A stretch of DNA of 64,000 bases from Anaerolineales bacterium (lineage in GTDB: Bacteria; Chloroflexota; Anaerolineae; Anaerolineales; Villigracilaceae), in assembly GCA_016789025.1 (NCBI GenBank), contig JAEURC010000050.1, positions 81,105-145,104 on the forward strand, in the 5' to 3' direction. The first letter of the stretch is position 1, and each line of letters starts with the position of its first letter. Below the pieces are notes generated by a model. It worked only from the letters and a program-made list of their open reading frames with translations, was not told the DNA's origin and ran no database searches. The translations under genes were made by a program, and so were the position numbers. Of the stretch, positions 33,329-42,072 are shown piece after piece.

Positions 33329-35593
33329 TCATAACTGACTCAAGTCCACACCCTCACGTCCGCGCAGTAAGCGGATCGTGACGATATTCAAGATCGCTAT
33401 CGCGATCAGAACGAACGCAATGATCAAGGTCGAGTATGCCGCTGCGATACTAACGCCGCCCTGCTCCCATTCACTCAAGATGGACGCTGTGACGATCCTC
33501 CATTTTGCGCTGATCAGAAAAACGATCGCCGAAAGGCTGGTCATATGCCGCGTAAAGCTGAAGATCAAGCCTGCCAAAAGCGCTGGAAGGATCAGCGGCA
33601 AAGTGACCTTACGGAAGGTGTACTGCGCATCTCCGCCTAGGATATTTGACGCTTCCTCGATCGACGGGTCGATCTGTTGCAGGGACGCAACGCCCGCCCG
33701 CACTGACGCCGGCAGACTGCGGACGATAAATGCGGCCATGATGATGTACGCGCCGCCGATCAGCGCAAAGGGCATTTCCATGAACGACATGGTGCAGGGA
33801 ATGATCAACGCCACGATCCCGCCAAGTAACCGCGCGAGCGGCTGTTGTAGTCTCTGTACCAGAAGGATGCCTGCAAAGAGCAGAAAAATTGCCAGAAGAG
33901 ATGGAGGCGGTTGCAATAATACTTTAATGTGATCTGAAAACTGGAAGATGGCGTTACTCCAGAATCCGCGCTCCAAACTTCTGCTGAAATCTGCAATGGG
34001 TTTGGCAAACGCGTTCGCCCAATTCGCGCTCATCACGTAGACGCCCAGCAGGAGCGCTGTTATGACGCCAGCTCGGTTCCTGCCGTTGAGGAAATGGATG
34101 AGCGCAAGGATGAAGTACAGCCCTCCCAGCAGGTAATGCACTTGCATGCTTTCCATGCGAGTCAAGAAGAAGCCGATCGCGGTTCCAAGTAAAAGGATGA
34201 TCAGTCGTTCGCGCGCATTTCTGCCAACCACCAGAACAAAAAAGATGGCTAAGATCGCATAAACGATCATCGCCAGAGCGAGGGACGGTTTATTGAAAAC
34301 AAGAATAAAGCCAATCCCGAGGATCGTGCCCGGTATCGCTCCGCCGAGGTTCGAGCTGAAGTCGAGAATTTCCTTGCCGCTAAAATTTTTTCGAACCACG
34401 AGCCAGGCAATGACCATACCCAGAAAAGCCGCAAAAGGAGTCGCCAGAACGCTCAGGAAAGTCGTATCCAGGATCGCTTCGACGCCGCGCGTCAGCACCA
34501 TGGTCCAGTGTCGCAATGTGGGCGTGAAGTCAACTCCCCACGTAAAGCTGAAGGAACCGTATACGATCGTTGCATACAGCAGGATCACGAACGCGCAGAT
34601 CAGATAGGCGGTGATATTGAACGCCCAGCGAATGATCGGATCTTTCTCGGTGATTTGCGCGCCGGAGGGCTTACCGGTCACCGAAATATACGAACGCCGG
34701 TTGACGTAATATCGTTGGACCATGAACAACACGAGCGTTGGAATGATCAAAACCAACGAGAGCGCTGAGGCTTTTTGGTAATCGTACTCGCCGATCACAG
34801 CCAGAAAGATCTGCGCCGAGAGCACTGTCCGATTGCCGGCAATAAAGAGCGGGTTACCCAGGTCCGCAAGTGATTCGACAAACAGTAATAAGAACGAACC
34901 CGCAATCCCAGGGATGAGAAGCGGCAGGGTCACGGTGCGAAAAATGTGGAAGCGGCTGGCACGCAGACTCGCAGCCGCTTCCTCCAGCGCCGGACTGAGT
35001 CGTTCAAGCATCGCCCGCAGGATCAAATACGCTACAGAGAAAAATGTGATCGTTTGTACCAGGACGAGTCCGTCCAAACCGTAGATGTCATTCATACCCG
35101 AGACAAAATTGATCCCCAGCACTTTCTTAGTGATCAATCCGCTGCGACCAAAGAGAAGGATGACGCTCAAAGCGAGAGCGAATGGCGGCGAGACGGTTGG
35201 CAACAAGGCAAGCCAATGCAGCAGATTTTTCGCGGGCGGATTACAACGAACAGTTGCATAAGCAAAAATAAATCCGATCAGCGTTCCAAAAAAGGCAGTC
35301 AGGAGCCCCATGACCATCGTATCTACAAATGCCTGGCGCAATACAGGACCGTAGATACTATCAAAATAGCGAGCAAAATAGGTGAGGTCGAGACCGCCTT
35401 CTTTCGAAAAAAACCCACCTGAAACGGTTCGAAGAATAGGCAACAGGATAAAAACAAAAATAAAAATTCCAGAGAACAACAGGCTCATGAAAAGCACTGG
35501 ATCTCTGAAGATGAGCAAAAATTCCTGAAAACGACGCTGGACACCCGTATCGGGAAATTTTGAGGATTTAGGTAGCGCTGAGGTTGTCTTCAT
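33329..35593 (-). CDS. Fused double-domain ABC permease (FbpB/AfuB-like)
   Basis: I start at the ATG at 35593 (754 residues), preceded by GGAGGAGT. Two permease halves in one chain, each with six or more helices and an EAA loop: SPALEEAAASLRASRFHIFR at about 220 and DPSIEEASNILGGDAQYTFR at about 655. A middle stretch (about 430-560) holds extra hydrophobic helices, so it is longer than typical FbpB (about 550) and nearer AfuB. It forms the membrane channel for the lipoprotein at 35655. A 15 bp hairpin separates it from that gene. Confidence 0.92.
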   Translation of the reverse strand: MKTTSALPKSSKFPDTGVQRRFQEFLLIFRDPVLFMSLLFSGIFIFVFILLPILRTVSGGFFSKEGGLDLTYFARYFDSIYGPVLRQAFVDTMVMGLLTAFFGTLIGFIFAYATVRCNPPAKNLLHWLALLPTVSPPFALALSVILLFGRSGLITKKVLGINFVSGMNDIYGLDGLVLVQTITFFSVAYLILRAMLERLSPALEEAAASLRASRFHIFRTVTLPLLIPGIAGSFLLLFVESLADLGNPLFIAGNRTVLSAQIFLAVIGEYDYQKASALSLVLIIPTLVLFMVQRYYVNRRSYISVTGKPSGAQITEKDPIIRWAFNITAYLICAFVILLYATIVYGSFSFTWGVDFTPTLRHWTMVLTRGVEAILDTTFLSVLATPFAAFLGMVIAWLVVRKNFSGKEILDFSSNLGGAIPGTILGIGFILVFNKPSLALAMIVYAILAIFFVLVVGRNARERLIILLLGTAIGFFLTRMESMQVHYLLGGLYFILALIHFLNGRNRAGVITALLLGVYVMSANWANAFAKPIADFSRSLERGFWSNAIFQFSDHIKVLLQPPPSLLAIFLLFAGILLVQRLQQPLARLLGGIVALIIPCTMSFMEMPFALIGGAYIIMAAFIVRSLPASVRAGVASLQQIDPSIEEASNILGGDAQYTFRKVTLPLILPALLAGLIFSFTRHMTSLSAIVFLISAKWRIVTASILSEWEQGGVSIAAAYSTLIIAFVLIAIAILNIVTIRLLRGREGVDLSQL

Positions 35594-35608
35594 ACTCCTC
35601 CACATATA

Positions 35609-35643
35609 AAGTTCAGGGCGGCACATTCTGCCGCCCTGAACTT
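35609..35643. repeat. Intercistronic hairpin after the binding-protein gene
   Basis: AAGTTCAGGGCGGCA, loop CATTC, TGCCGCCCTGAACTT: a perfect 15 bp stem between the binding-protein stop and the permease ribosome site. No T-run follows. It likely protects the upstream message or lowers read-through so that binding protein is made in excess. Confidence 0.75.
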
Positions 35644-35654
35644 GTTAGTCAGTG

Positions 35655-36776
35655 CTATTCTTTTAGATTATCTGCGCCTGCGATCTCGTTCGTAAACTTA
35701 TCTACAAATTCCTTCTTATGCTCGCCAGCCCAGATGAAGTCATAATCAATCAGGTTGACTTCGAGCAGTTCGGGGTGAGAAAGCTCAACGCCTGTTACCG
35801 TCGGAGCCTGATAGGCGGCATACGTGGGACCGAGCGCTTGCGCTTCGGGGGTCAATGCCCAATCGAACCACAATCGCGCAGCCTGTGGATGTTTAGCGCC
35901 TTTGAGGATCGCCATACCACCGATCTCATAACCGGTGCCCTCTTCAGGGAAGGTTAACACCAACGGCAGTTTATTGTTTTCGATTTCATTCACGATATCG
36001 TGCGAGAAAACGATCGCCACAGCGGCTTCACCCTGACCGACAAACTTGGCAGGCGCGGCGCCGCTCTTGGTAAATTGGGCGACTTGCCCGGCATACTGCG
36101 TTAGATATTCCCAGCCTGCTTCCTCGCCTCGCAACTGTAAAACGGTCGCGAGAGCTGTGTAGGAGGTGCCCGAGGATGATGGATGCGCCACCATCACCTG
36201 TCCCTTGAATTCGGGTTTCAGCAGATCATCCCACGAGGTGGGCGCGGACGTGCCGGGATTCGCGGCGAGCCAATCAGTATTGGTGGCAAACCCCAAGGTA
36301 CCCACGTAAACACCGACCCACTGATTGTCCGCATCCTTCATTTTTACCGGGTCAGACAGGTTGGCGTAATTTGGAGAGTCATAGGCTTCCAGAAGTCCCT
36401 CGCCTTTTGCAGCGACAAAGCTATCGATAGGGCCGCCCCACCAGATGTCAAACTGGGGATTGTCCTTTTCAGCCTGAACGCGGGCAAGCGCTTCACCCGA
36501 GGACATTCGAACGTAGTTGACGGTGATCCCGTACTTCGCTTCGAATTCCTGCTTCATGCCTTGGCACCATTGTTCCTGAGGCGTGCACAAAACATTCAGT
36601 TCGGTGTCAGTTATTTCTTCCACGGGGGCTTCGGTGGGCGCAGGAGCCTCCGTCGCTTCTTGCGGAGCCTCGGTCGCCGCAGGCGGCGCTTCCGTTGAAG
36701 CAGGCGCGCAGGCTGCAAGCATCACTGCGGCTATCAAAATGAAAATCATACACTGGCGTACTTGTTTTGCGGTCAT
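35655..36776 (-). CDS. Solute-binding lipoprotein, Fe3+/sugar-phosphate type
   Basis: A 373-residue lipoprotein: signal peptide with lipobox LAAC (Cys 23), a Thr/Glu/Ala/Pro repeat linker (TEAPPAATEAPQEATEAPAP), then the type-2 periplasmic fold of FbpA/AfuA relatives (ELNVLCTPQEQWCQGMKQEF, FDIWWGGPIDSFVAA, NQWVGVYVGTLGFATNTDWL, QVMVAHPSSSGTSYTAL, EIGGMAILKGAKHPQAARLW). Head gene of the operon 36776-30018. The SSSGT loop would fit a phosphate or carboxylate group. AGGAG lies nine bases before the ATG. Confidence 0.9.
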   Translation of the reverse strand: MTAKQVRQCMIFILIAAVMLAACAPASTEAPPAATEAPQEATEAPAPTEAPVEEITDTELNVLCTPQEQWCQGMKQEFEAKYGITVNYVRMSSGEALARVQAEKDNPQFDIWWGGPIDSFVAAKGEGLLEAYDSPNYANLSDPVKMKDADNQWVGVYVGTLGFATNTDWLAANPGTSAPTSWDDLLKPEFKGQVMVAHPSSSGTSYTALATVLQLRGEEAGWEYLTQYAGQVAQFTKSGAAPAKFVGQGEAAVAIVFSHDIVNEIENNKLPLVLTFPEEGTGYEIGGMAILKGAKHPQAARLWFDWALTPEAQALGPTYAAYQAPTVTGVELSHPELLEVNLIDYDFIWAGEHKKEFVDKFTNEIAGADNLKE

Positions 36777-36874
36777 TGTTCTCTTCTCCTTTTTAAGATT
36801 GAGTAATTAGATACAGGGGACCATCCCATGTACCGACCGGCAGTTCCATCCACCCAAACAATTGGTTTCAGGCA

Positions 36875-36903
36875 ATGGTAAAGAACAACAACGATGATGT
36901 CAA
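36875..36903 (-). promoter_or_regulatory. Probable promoter of the 36.8-30 kb ABC operon
   Basis: On the minus strand TTGACA (36903-36898), 17 bases, TACCAT (36880-36875), about 100 bases before the lipoprotein ATG. The -35 is exact and the -10 weak, which suggests an activated promoter. The hairpin GTTCTT-CCACAG-AAGAAC (36922-36939) just upstream probably belongs to the end of the gene at 36942. Confidence 0.55.
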
Positions 36904-36941
36904 GGGTTTTCTAAACAGTGAGGTTCTTCCACAGAAGAACT

Positions 36942-38456
36942 CTACAGGTGAATATGCACGATGCGTTTGATGCCCAGTCTGCTTAGTATCAGTCTCATGC
37001 GCTTATGTATCTTCTGATTCCCGAAACTTTTCGAGGAATACTGCGAGACGACATTGATATGATACACCTTTTGCGAGGGAACCACTTCCAGTTTTCCATC
37101 GCGCAGCAACAGGTTTTCATCGACCGGATCATCCATTTTTCGCAGGTAGCGGTAAATGTCGTAGCGGATGATGTCGTTCAGTCCGCTTGTTTTGGGGAGA
37201 CCTGCGAAGGCTCTTCGAAAAAGCTCAGCGTTCAAGACGATTGCTTTGGTATGACAGATGACGGTTTCCCCTTTTTGATCGTTGTCCAGGTCGGCAAAGG
37301 GATCTTTCTGGCGCGCAGAACGCACCTCGGCAGAGATATCGCTTTCTTTCATGAACGTGATCTTCTCGCGCAAGGTGGCTAGTTTATATCTCCCATCCAA
37401 TGTCCTAATATTGACCCTGCGATCGAATAAGTTGGCTTGCAACTTGCCGGCAAACAGGGTTTGCCCCAATTGCTTGATACGGTCCTTGAACATGTAGCCC
37501 ACGATCAGGGCTACAAATGCCGGGAATGTGAAGGTGCCATACACGCTTTGGAAATGGAACGCCACCGCGGTGGCGAAAAACATTGAGATCCCTGCTGCCA
37601 AGGCAAGCAGCACCTGCTCCATCGCCTTGCCTTCGCGCTGAGAATCGACCGACAGATGCAGGACGCCGCTCACATACTTCTTGATCACGGAGGAGCGGAA
37701 GGCATACACTTCGTTATCATCCCCGACCTTGAGGACAGAATCGTAGCCGCGGGCTTTGCGGTGTGAAGTTTCGCGTTCGACGATGTCGTTCAAACGCTGG
37801 CAATAGTGCAAATGATCCGTCCCCTCATAGCGTTCCGATACGATCTTGAAGAATTCGGTGGCGCTTTCCTCGATCAACAGGCTGATATATTCATCCACCA
37901 ACAGGTGAGCCAGAAATACATCCTTCTGAACATATGGCATATTGAACTCGGCATACAACAGCCTGTATTGCGCGCCGATCTTTTCCGATTCCACGATCAT
38001 TTCATCGATCAGGTTTCCCACCAGCGGTTGGAGGTTCTGACCGGGCGCCGCCAGCCTGACCCGCCTCTCCACCAGATTGATGTGTTCCCGCAGAGAGCTT
38101 TTGAACATGGCGCCCAACAGCCGCAGCGCGTGGATGATCTGCTCGTTCTGCGCCTCCTTCAGGTACCAGCCGGGCTGGTGAATGACCTGTTGCACAATTT
38201 TTAGCGGCGAGAGATCGTCTTCGATCAGATCGCGCAGGCTCATTTGCGGCGTTTTGATGCGGATATAGTTCTTGATATCCCGATACAGTTCGGTTTTCGG
38301 ATAACTCTCCTCGGTGATACCGAGACTCCTCGGCACGAAAATATAGGTTGAAATCTGGTAGTGAGTGTGTTTCCCCCGATCCAACTGATAGTCCAGCTTC
38401 AACTCTACCTGATGGCGATCATGACTGATCGCTGATTGTTGAATCGTTTCAAGCAT
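36942..38456 (-). CDS. Conserved-looking protein with two membrane helices, unknown function
   Basis: A 504-residue protein I do not recognise. Residues 1-280 are soluble and rich in charged helices (SHDRHQVELKLDYQLDRGKH, RIKTPQMSLRDLIEDDLSPL, RLLYAEFNMPYVQKDVFLAH). Residues about 282-325 form two adjacent membrane helices (LLALAAGISMFFATAVAFHF and TFPAFVALIVGYMFKDR). The C-terminal 170 residues are soluble and strand-rich (VYHINVVSQYSSK, KRIVHIHL). Flanked by two sugar operons, with gaps of over 140 bases on both sides, it looks monocistronic. No catalytic motif is obvious. Confidence 0.75.
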   Translation of the reverse strand: MLETIQQSAISHDRHQVELKLDYQLDRGKHTHYQISTYIFVPRSLGITEESYPKTELYRDIKNYIRIKTPQMSLRDLIEDDLSPLKIVQQVIHQPGWYLKEAQNEQIIHALRLLGAMFKSSLREHINLVERRVRLAAPGQNLQPLVGNLIDEMIVESEKIGAQYRLLYAEFNMPYVQKDVFLAHLLVDEYISLLIEESATEFFKIVSERYEGTDHLHYCQRLNDIVERETSHRKARGYDSVLKVGDDNEVYAFRSSVIKKYVSGVLHLSVDSQREGKAMEQVLLALAAGISMFFATAVAFHFQSVYGTFTFPAFVALIVGYMFKDRIKQLGQTLFAGKLQANLFDRRVNIRTLDGRYKLATLREKITFMKESDISAEVRSARQKDPFADLDNDQKGETVICHTKAIVLNAELFRRAFAGLPKTSGLNDIIRYDIYRYLRKMDDPVDENLLLRDGKLEVVPSQKVYHINVVSQYSSKSFGNQKIHKRMRLILSRLGIKRIVHIHL

Positions 38457-38556
38457 AGGTGGCGTGTTTTCCTGTCAAAATAGAATGATAAAGACGAACG
38501 ATAACTATAAGAGTTGCAAAAGCTTTTCAAACAAAGTTGAACGCCTTATTACAACT

Positions 38557-38590
38557 GAACCTGTTCCGCCGTAATTGCACTGCGGCGGCA
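38557..38590. repeat. 34-base repeat, copy A
   Basis: This stretch matches 58784-58817 at 29 of 34 positions, all five differences being transitions. It starts GAACCTGTTCCGCCGTAATT and ends GCACTGCGGCGGCA; CCGCCG and CGGCGG within it can pair. It lies between the unknown gene at 36942 and the metallo-hydrolase stop. Confidence 0.65.
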
Positions 38591-38597
38591 TTGGATT

Positions 38598-39476
38598 TCA
38601 CAGCACAACGCTGTTTCCCATAAGCAGAGGCGTAACGGAGAACTGGGCAGATATTCTGGAAAACGCCGAACAGATCAATTGAGCATGGGACTCATTCCAG
38701 AGGTCGTTTGCGGCGCGCCCGAATTCGTTGAGATGCGTCAGAATAAGCCGACGCGGATGCAGGTCCAGAAAGAAGCGGCAGAAGGAATCCAGCAGGGGAG
38801 GTTCATCCAATAATGCGGAGCTGCGTCCCAGCCAGAGATGAGCAAAGACCGTATCCACCGAACCAAAGGCGGGGAGTTGAGACGCATCGTAAGCGCGCGT
38901 GTCACCGGGGAACAACCAGCGTTTGCCATCGCACTCAATTAAATATCCCATGGCAGGAACTCCCTTAAGATCGCCTTCGGGGCTTGTTTCCCAGTGCAAA
39001 CCATTGAAAGGCAGGATGTGTATTCGGTCAAATTCAATGCGAGTGAGGGCAGTTGGGACGATGATATTCTCTCGGCGCAATCCCGTTGATTCGATCTTGG
39101 ACAATATAAATTCAGGGACGACCCACTTGATGGGCAAATCTCGCAAAGCGGAGAGCGCATCAAGGTCCAGGTGATCCTGATGCTCATGAGTTAGCAAGAC
39201 AAAAGACAATAGGCTCAGGTCTTGCGCTACATGCACTGCGGGGGCGTCCTTGATCCGCCAGTGCAACGTTAAGGGATCGATTGCCCAGTGGATATTATTT
39301 GTGCGGAAAAGATAATTTGCCGAATACGTCAACCAGACCCGATCTTCCGGGTCTGGCGTTTTCCATTGCGCGATCAGTTTCGACCATAACGCAGGGTAAA
39401 GTTTGACCGCTTCGATCCTTCGCCGATCGAGTTGTTTCTGTTTTTCAGACAATCGATCCATAGTTATACCGCGCAT
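38598..39476 (-). CDS. MBL-fold metallo-hydrolase, UlaG-like
   Basis: A 292-residue (or 287 from the second ATG at 39461) metallo-beta-lactamase-fold protein: LLTHEHQDHLDLDALSALRD (HxHxDH metal motif), GYLIECDGKRWLFPGDTRAY (metal Asp) and LILTHLNEFG. UlaG-type members hydrolyse sugar-acid lactones such as ascorbate-6-phosphate lactone. It overlaps the end of the PfkB gene and is last in the RpiR-headed operon, so a lactone from sugar or inositol breakdown is a reasonable substrate. Confidence 0.85.
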   Translation of the reverse strand: MRGITMDRLSEKQKQLDRRRIEAVKLYPALWSKLIAQWKTPDPEDRVWLTYSANYLFRTNNIHWAIDPLTLHWRIKDAPAVHVAQDLSLLSFVLLTHEHQDHLDLDALSALRDLPIKWVVPEFILSKIESTGLRRENIIVPTALTRIEFDRIHILPFNGLHWETSPEGDLKGVPAMGYLIECDGKRWLFPGDTRAYDASQLPAFGSVDTVFAHLWLGRSSALLDEPPLLDSFCRFFLDLHPRRLILTHLNEFGRAANDLWNESHAQLICSAFSRISAQFSVTPLLMGNSVVL

Positions 39477-40338
39477 GGAGAAAGGACTCCACTTCGTTGA
39501 TGGAGCGATCGAAGGGTCCCAGGTTTTCCATTTTCAGGCTCGTGACCGCCGCCGCCCACATCCCTGCTTCGCGAGGCGGCAGGGAGAGGCGTTTGGCGAC
39601 GTATGTTCCAACACATGTATCGCCGCGTCCACTGCGCCCATCGAGGCGGGCGGGATAAAATCCCATCTCATGGAACTCGCCATCTGCAAGGATCAGCACG
39701 CCGTCTTTGTGCGTGAGCACGATCTCGCGCGGACCCATATCGGCATAAAATGACGCCGCCTTAAAGATATCTTTCTCGCCGGTCAGGAATTCCGCCTCGA
39801 CCGCATCGCTCTTCACGACATCCACCCGAGCGAGCGTGGATCGCATCTCGTCCCACGGCTCATACTTCAATTCCACGCCGCGCAAGACACGGACGAAGCC
39901 CTGCATGTCGGCGGCGACGAGCATCTTCTTTTCTTTTAACTTCTCGATGACATCCATTCCCACTTCGCCTCGCAGGCTGGACCCGATCACGGCTGCCCTG
40001 GCGTCGAACGACTCCACATCCCCGGCGGTAACGGAACCAGCCGTCGCGGACACAGAAAGCGCGCGGATATCTGGATCGCTGGTTGGGTACTCAAGCTTCA
40101 TCAAAGTAGACTGCGGCGAATAGGTGGGGTAGCAGTCAATACCCGCCTGAACAAGTTTTTCTACTACATGGTCGTCTTCTTTTGCAAGGCGGGTGATCAC
40201 AGCGACATTGAATCCAAGTTTGGCGGCGGCATGTGCCGCATAGTTGACCGCGCCGCCATCAACATACTTCACGCCTGCGGGAGAAATAATGGTGTCTTTT
40301 GTGTAGTTGCCAATATAGAGAACATCGTAGTTTTTCAT
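39445..40338 (-). CDS. PfkB-family kinase with GRGD variant motif
   Basis: I start at the ATG at 40338 (297 residues; MKNYDVLYIGNYTKDTI), as the longer frame begins with a TTG and has an untypical leader. A ribokinase-like kinase: VDGGAVNYAAHAAAKLGFNV, then RSGRGDTCVGTYVAKRL, where the usual GAGD anion hole reads GRGD with the base Asp kept. Such variants occur in nucleoside-, inositol- and unusual sugar kinases. Encoded between a HAD-TIM fusion and the UlaG-like hydrolase. It is the best local candidate for a missing IolC or an inositol kinase. Confidence 0.85.
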   Translation of the reverse strand: MKNYDVLYIGNYTKDTIISPAGVKYVDGGAVNYAAHAAAKLGFNVAVITRLAKEDDHVVEKLVQAGIDCYPTYSPQSTLMKLEYPTSDPDIRALSVSATAGSVTAGDVESFDARAAVIGSSLRGEVGMDVIEKLKEKKMLVAADMQGFVRVLRGVELKYEPWDEMRSTLARVDVVKSDAVEAEFLTGEKDIFKAASFYADMGPREIVLTHKDGVLILADGEFHEMGFYPARLDGRSGRGDTCVGTYVAKRLSLPPREAGMWAAAVTSLKMENLGPFDRSINEVESFLHARYNYGSIV

Positions 40339-40394
40339 AGCGTTGTTTGTTTCCTGAGATGATTTAGAGGATAAGGTATCTGGGTAATCTATCG

Positions 40395-42071
40395 TCAATT
40401 TTTAAATTTAATACAACCATGTTCCGCCAGAAATCTCAAACCAGACTTGACTTCTTCAGGCGAGTTGAATGTTTGAAATTCACATGTGCGAAAGGCGCTC
40501 TGCGGCAAATAGGAAGCGACCATGTCAAAATTAACCGTTCCAAGCCCGGGAGCGTAATGATCTGTGGTGCCGCGCACGTCGTGCAGGTGTGTGCCGATCA
40601 TGCGCGGGCTAAACCGTTTGAGCCATTCCTCATGCGGGTAAAACCCGAGTTGGTCCAACGTCTCTGCATGACCGACATCATAGAGAAAGCCAATGCGATC
40701 TGACGCCGCCAGACTAAGCAGGATATCCAACTCATCGGGATTGGGGAATTCCATATAGTGATACCGATTTTCGATCCCTAAAGAAACACCGAGAGGTTCC
40801 GCGTAAGCAATCAATTCACTGATGCTCTTCACGACAGCGTCAAATGCTGGTTTTGCCGTATCTGCCCGGATTTGAATCATCTGCGCCTTGATCTTTTGAT
40901 ATTCTTCCGATTCACGTTGACCTGAGGCATGCAGCGCCCGAAGTTTTTTCTCCAGCGCTTTGTCTGCGTTGGCGTGCCCGGCGTGGATCACCACAGTGGA
41001 AGCATGCAGCCGCGTTGCCAGATCGATACTCCGCTGAATCGCCTGGACGCCCTGACAGCGATTCTCTTCATTCGTCGAAGAGATCAACCAATCGCGTTGT
41101 TTCAGTTGATCAACAGACACATCGGCGGGACAGGGTTCGTGGACACTGCTGAATTGGAAAGCGTCCAGGTCGATGCCGTCGAGCATGGCAGAGGTTATCT
41201 TGTGATTCAACTCGATTCGCGCAAAGCCTGCGCGGCGCGCAAATTCAAAGAAGTCAGTCAGCTGGGGAAAGGTCTTGATCGCCCACATCGTGGAGAGAGA
41301 AGCGTCGTAAACAGAGGCAGGCTCAGGCTGGGGCGAGAGGCGAGGCGGGTAGATACCCAACAGTTCGCGCAGGTTGTCAATGACATAGTCGGGCGCGAGA
41401 TCCGCTTCATCCCTCTTATCAGCGGCAGGCTTGTTGGGATCGCGCAGGATGATCGCATTGGAAAATCCCGCTTTGCGCGCGGCTGCCACATCGCGGTCAA
41501 CGCGGTCGCCGATGTAGGCGCAGTGTTCGGGCGCGATGCCCATGCGTTGAGTCGCCTCCAGCAAGATGTTCGGATTTGGTTTTCGCTTTCCGATCACAGC
41601 CGAGAGAATGACCGTCTCGAAACAGCCCGTGATCTCAAGCTCCTTCAGCAATGCAGGCACTTCGACACTGCTGGTTGTATTGCTCACGAGTCCCAAGCGG
41701 TAGCCGCGTCGGAACAATTCCAGAATCACTTCCCGGCTTTCGGGCAGGGGCGTGCGTATGCCGATGGATTCACGATACAGCTGGTTGAGTTGAACTGCCA
41801 TACCACTGACCTTCTCAGCGGGAAAATCAGGCAGCATCCATTTGGTCCAAAGCTCGCTCTCGTTGAGCTCGATGTGCGTTTCTTCTGCCCATGCTTTGTA
41901 TGCCTTTGCCCGTTGGGATAGGAGAGTCGTAAACTCCTCTACAGCAACGTTGGAGTCAAGTTGGTGGATCATCTTTTGAATGATCGCGTGTTTCTCCTCC
42001 CGCGCGCGTTTGACGGTGCGGCGCAGCGTGCCGCCCATGTCAAAGAGTATCGCTTCAACCTGGTTGTTCAT
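40395..42071 (-). CDS. Fusion of HAD phosphatase-like domain and TIM-barrel sugar isomerase
   Basis: A 558-residue two-domain protein. Residues 1-235 are a HAD domain: ILFDMGGTLRR (nucleophile Asp 10; the +2 acid Asp is Gly), LGLVSNTTSS, GKRKPNPNILLEA and AYIGDRVDRDV. Residues about 258-558 are a xylose-isomerase-like barrel: FEFARRAGFARIELNHKI, VVIHAGHA, LGIENRYHYMEFPNPDELDI, FLYDVGHAETL and IGTHLHDVRGTTDHYAPGLG. A joined phosphatase and isomerase/epimerase would let one protein handle a sugar or cyclitol phosphate in two steps. Start is two bases from the stop of the tandem HAD gene. Confidence 0.87.
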   Translation of the reverse strand: MNNQVEAILFDMGGTLRRTVKRAREEKHAIIQKMIHQLDSNVAVEEFTTLLSQRAKAYKAWAEETHIELNESELWTKWMLPDFPAEKVSGMAVQLNQLYRESIGIRTPLPESREVILELFRRGYRLGLVSNTTSSVEVPALLKELEITGCFETVILSAVIGKRKPNPNILLEATQRMGIAPEHCAYIGDRVDRDVAAARKAGFSNAIILRDPNKPAADKRDEADLAPDYVIDNLRELLGIYPPRLSPQPEPASVYDASLSTMWAIKTFPQLTDFFEFARRAGFARIELNHKITSAMLDGIDLDAFQFSSVHEPCPADVSVDQLKQRDWLISSTNEENRCQGVQAIQRSIDLATRLHASTVVIHAGHANADKALEKKLRALHASGQRESEEYQKIKAQMIQIRADTAKPAFDAVVKSISELIAYAEPLGVSLGIENRYHYMEFPNPDELDILLSLAASDRIGFLYDVGHAETLDQLGFYPHEEWLKRFSPRMIGTHLHDVRGTTDHYAPGLGTVNFDMVASYLPQSAFRTCEFQTFNSPEEVKSGLRFLAEHGCIKFKN

Positions 42072-42072
42072 A

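Noticed and set aside
30018..36776. Iron(III) uptake operon
   Set aside because: The transporter resembles FbpABC, but the co-encoded dehydrogenase and isomerase point to an organic substrate; left open as an alternative.
36583..36810. Ser/Ala/Gly-rich plus-strand frame
   Set aside because: Antisense of the repetitive TEAP linker of the binding lipoprotein.
40929..41921. 330-codon plus-strand frame opposite the HAD-TIM fusion
   Set aside because: Antisense shadow; the minus strand has full HAD and TIM-barrel motifs.
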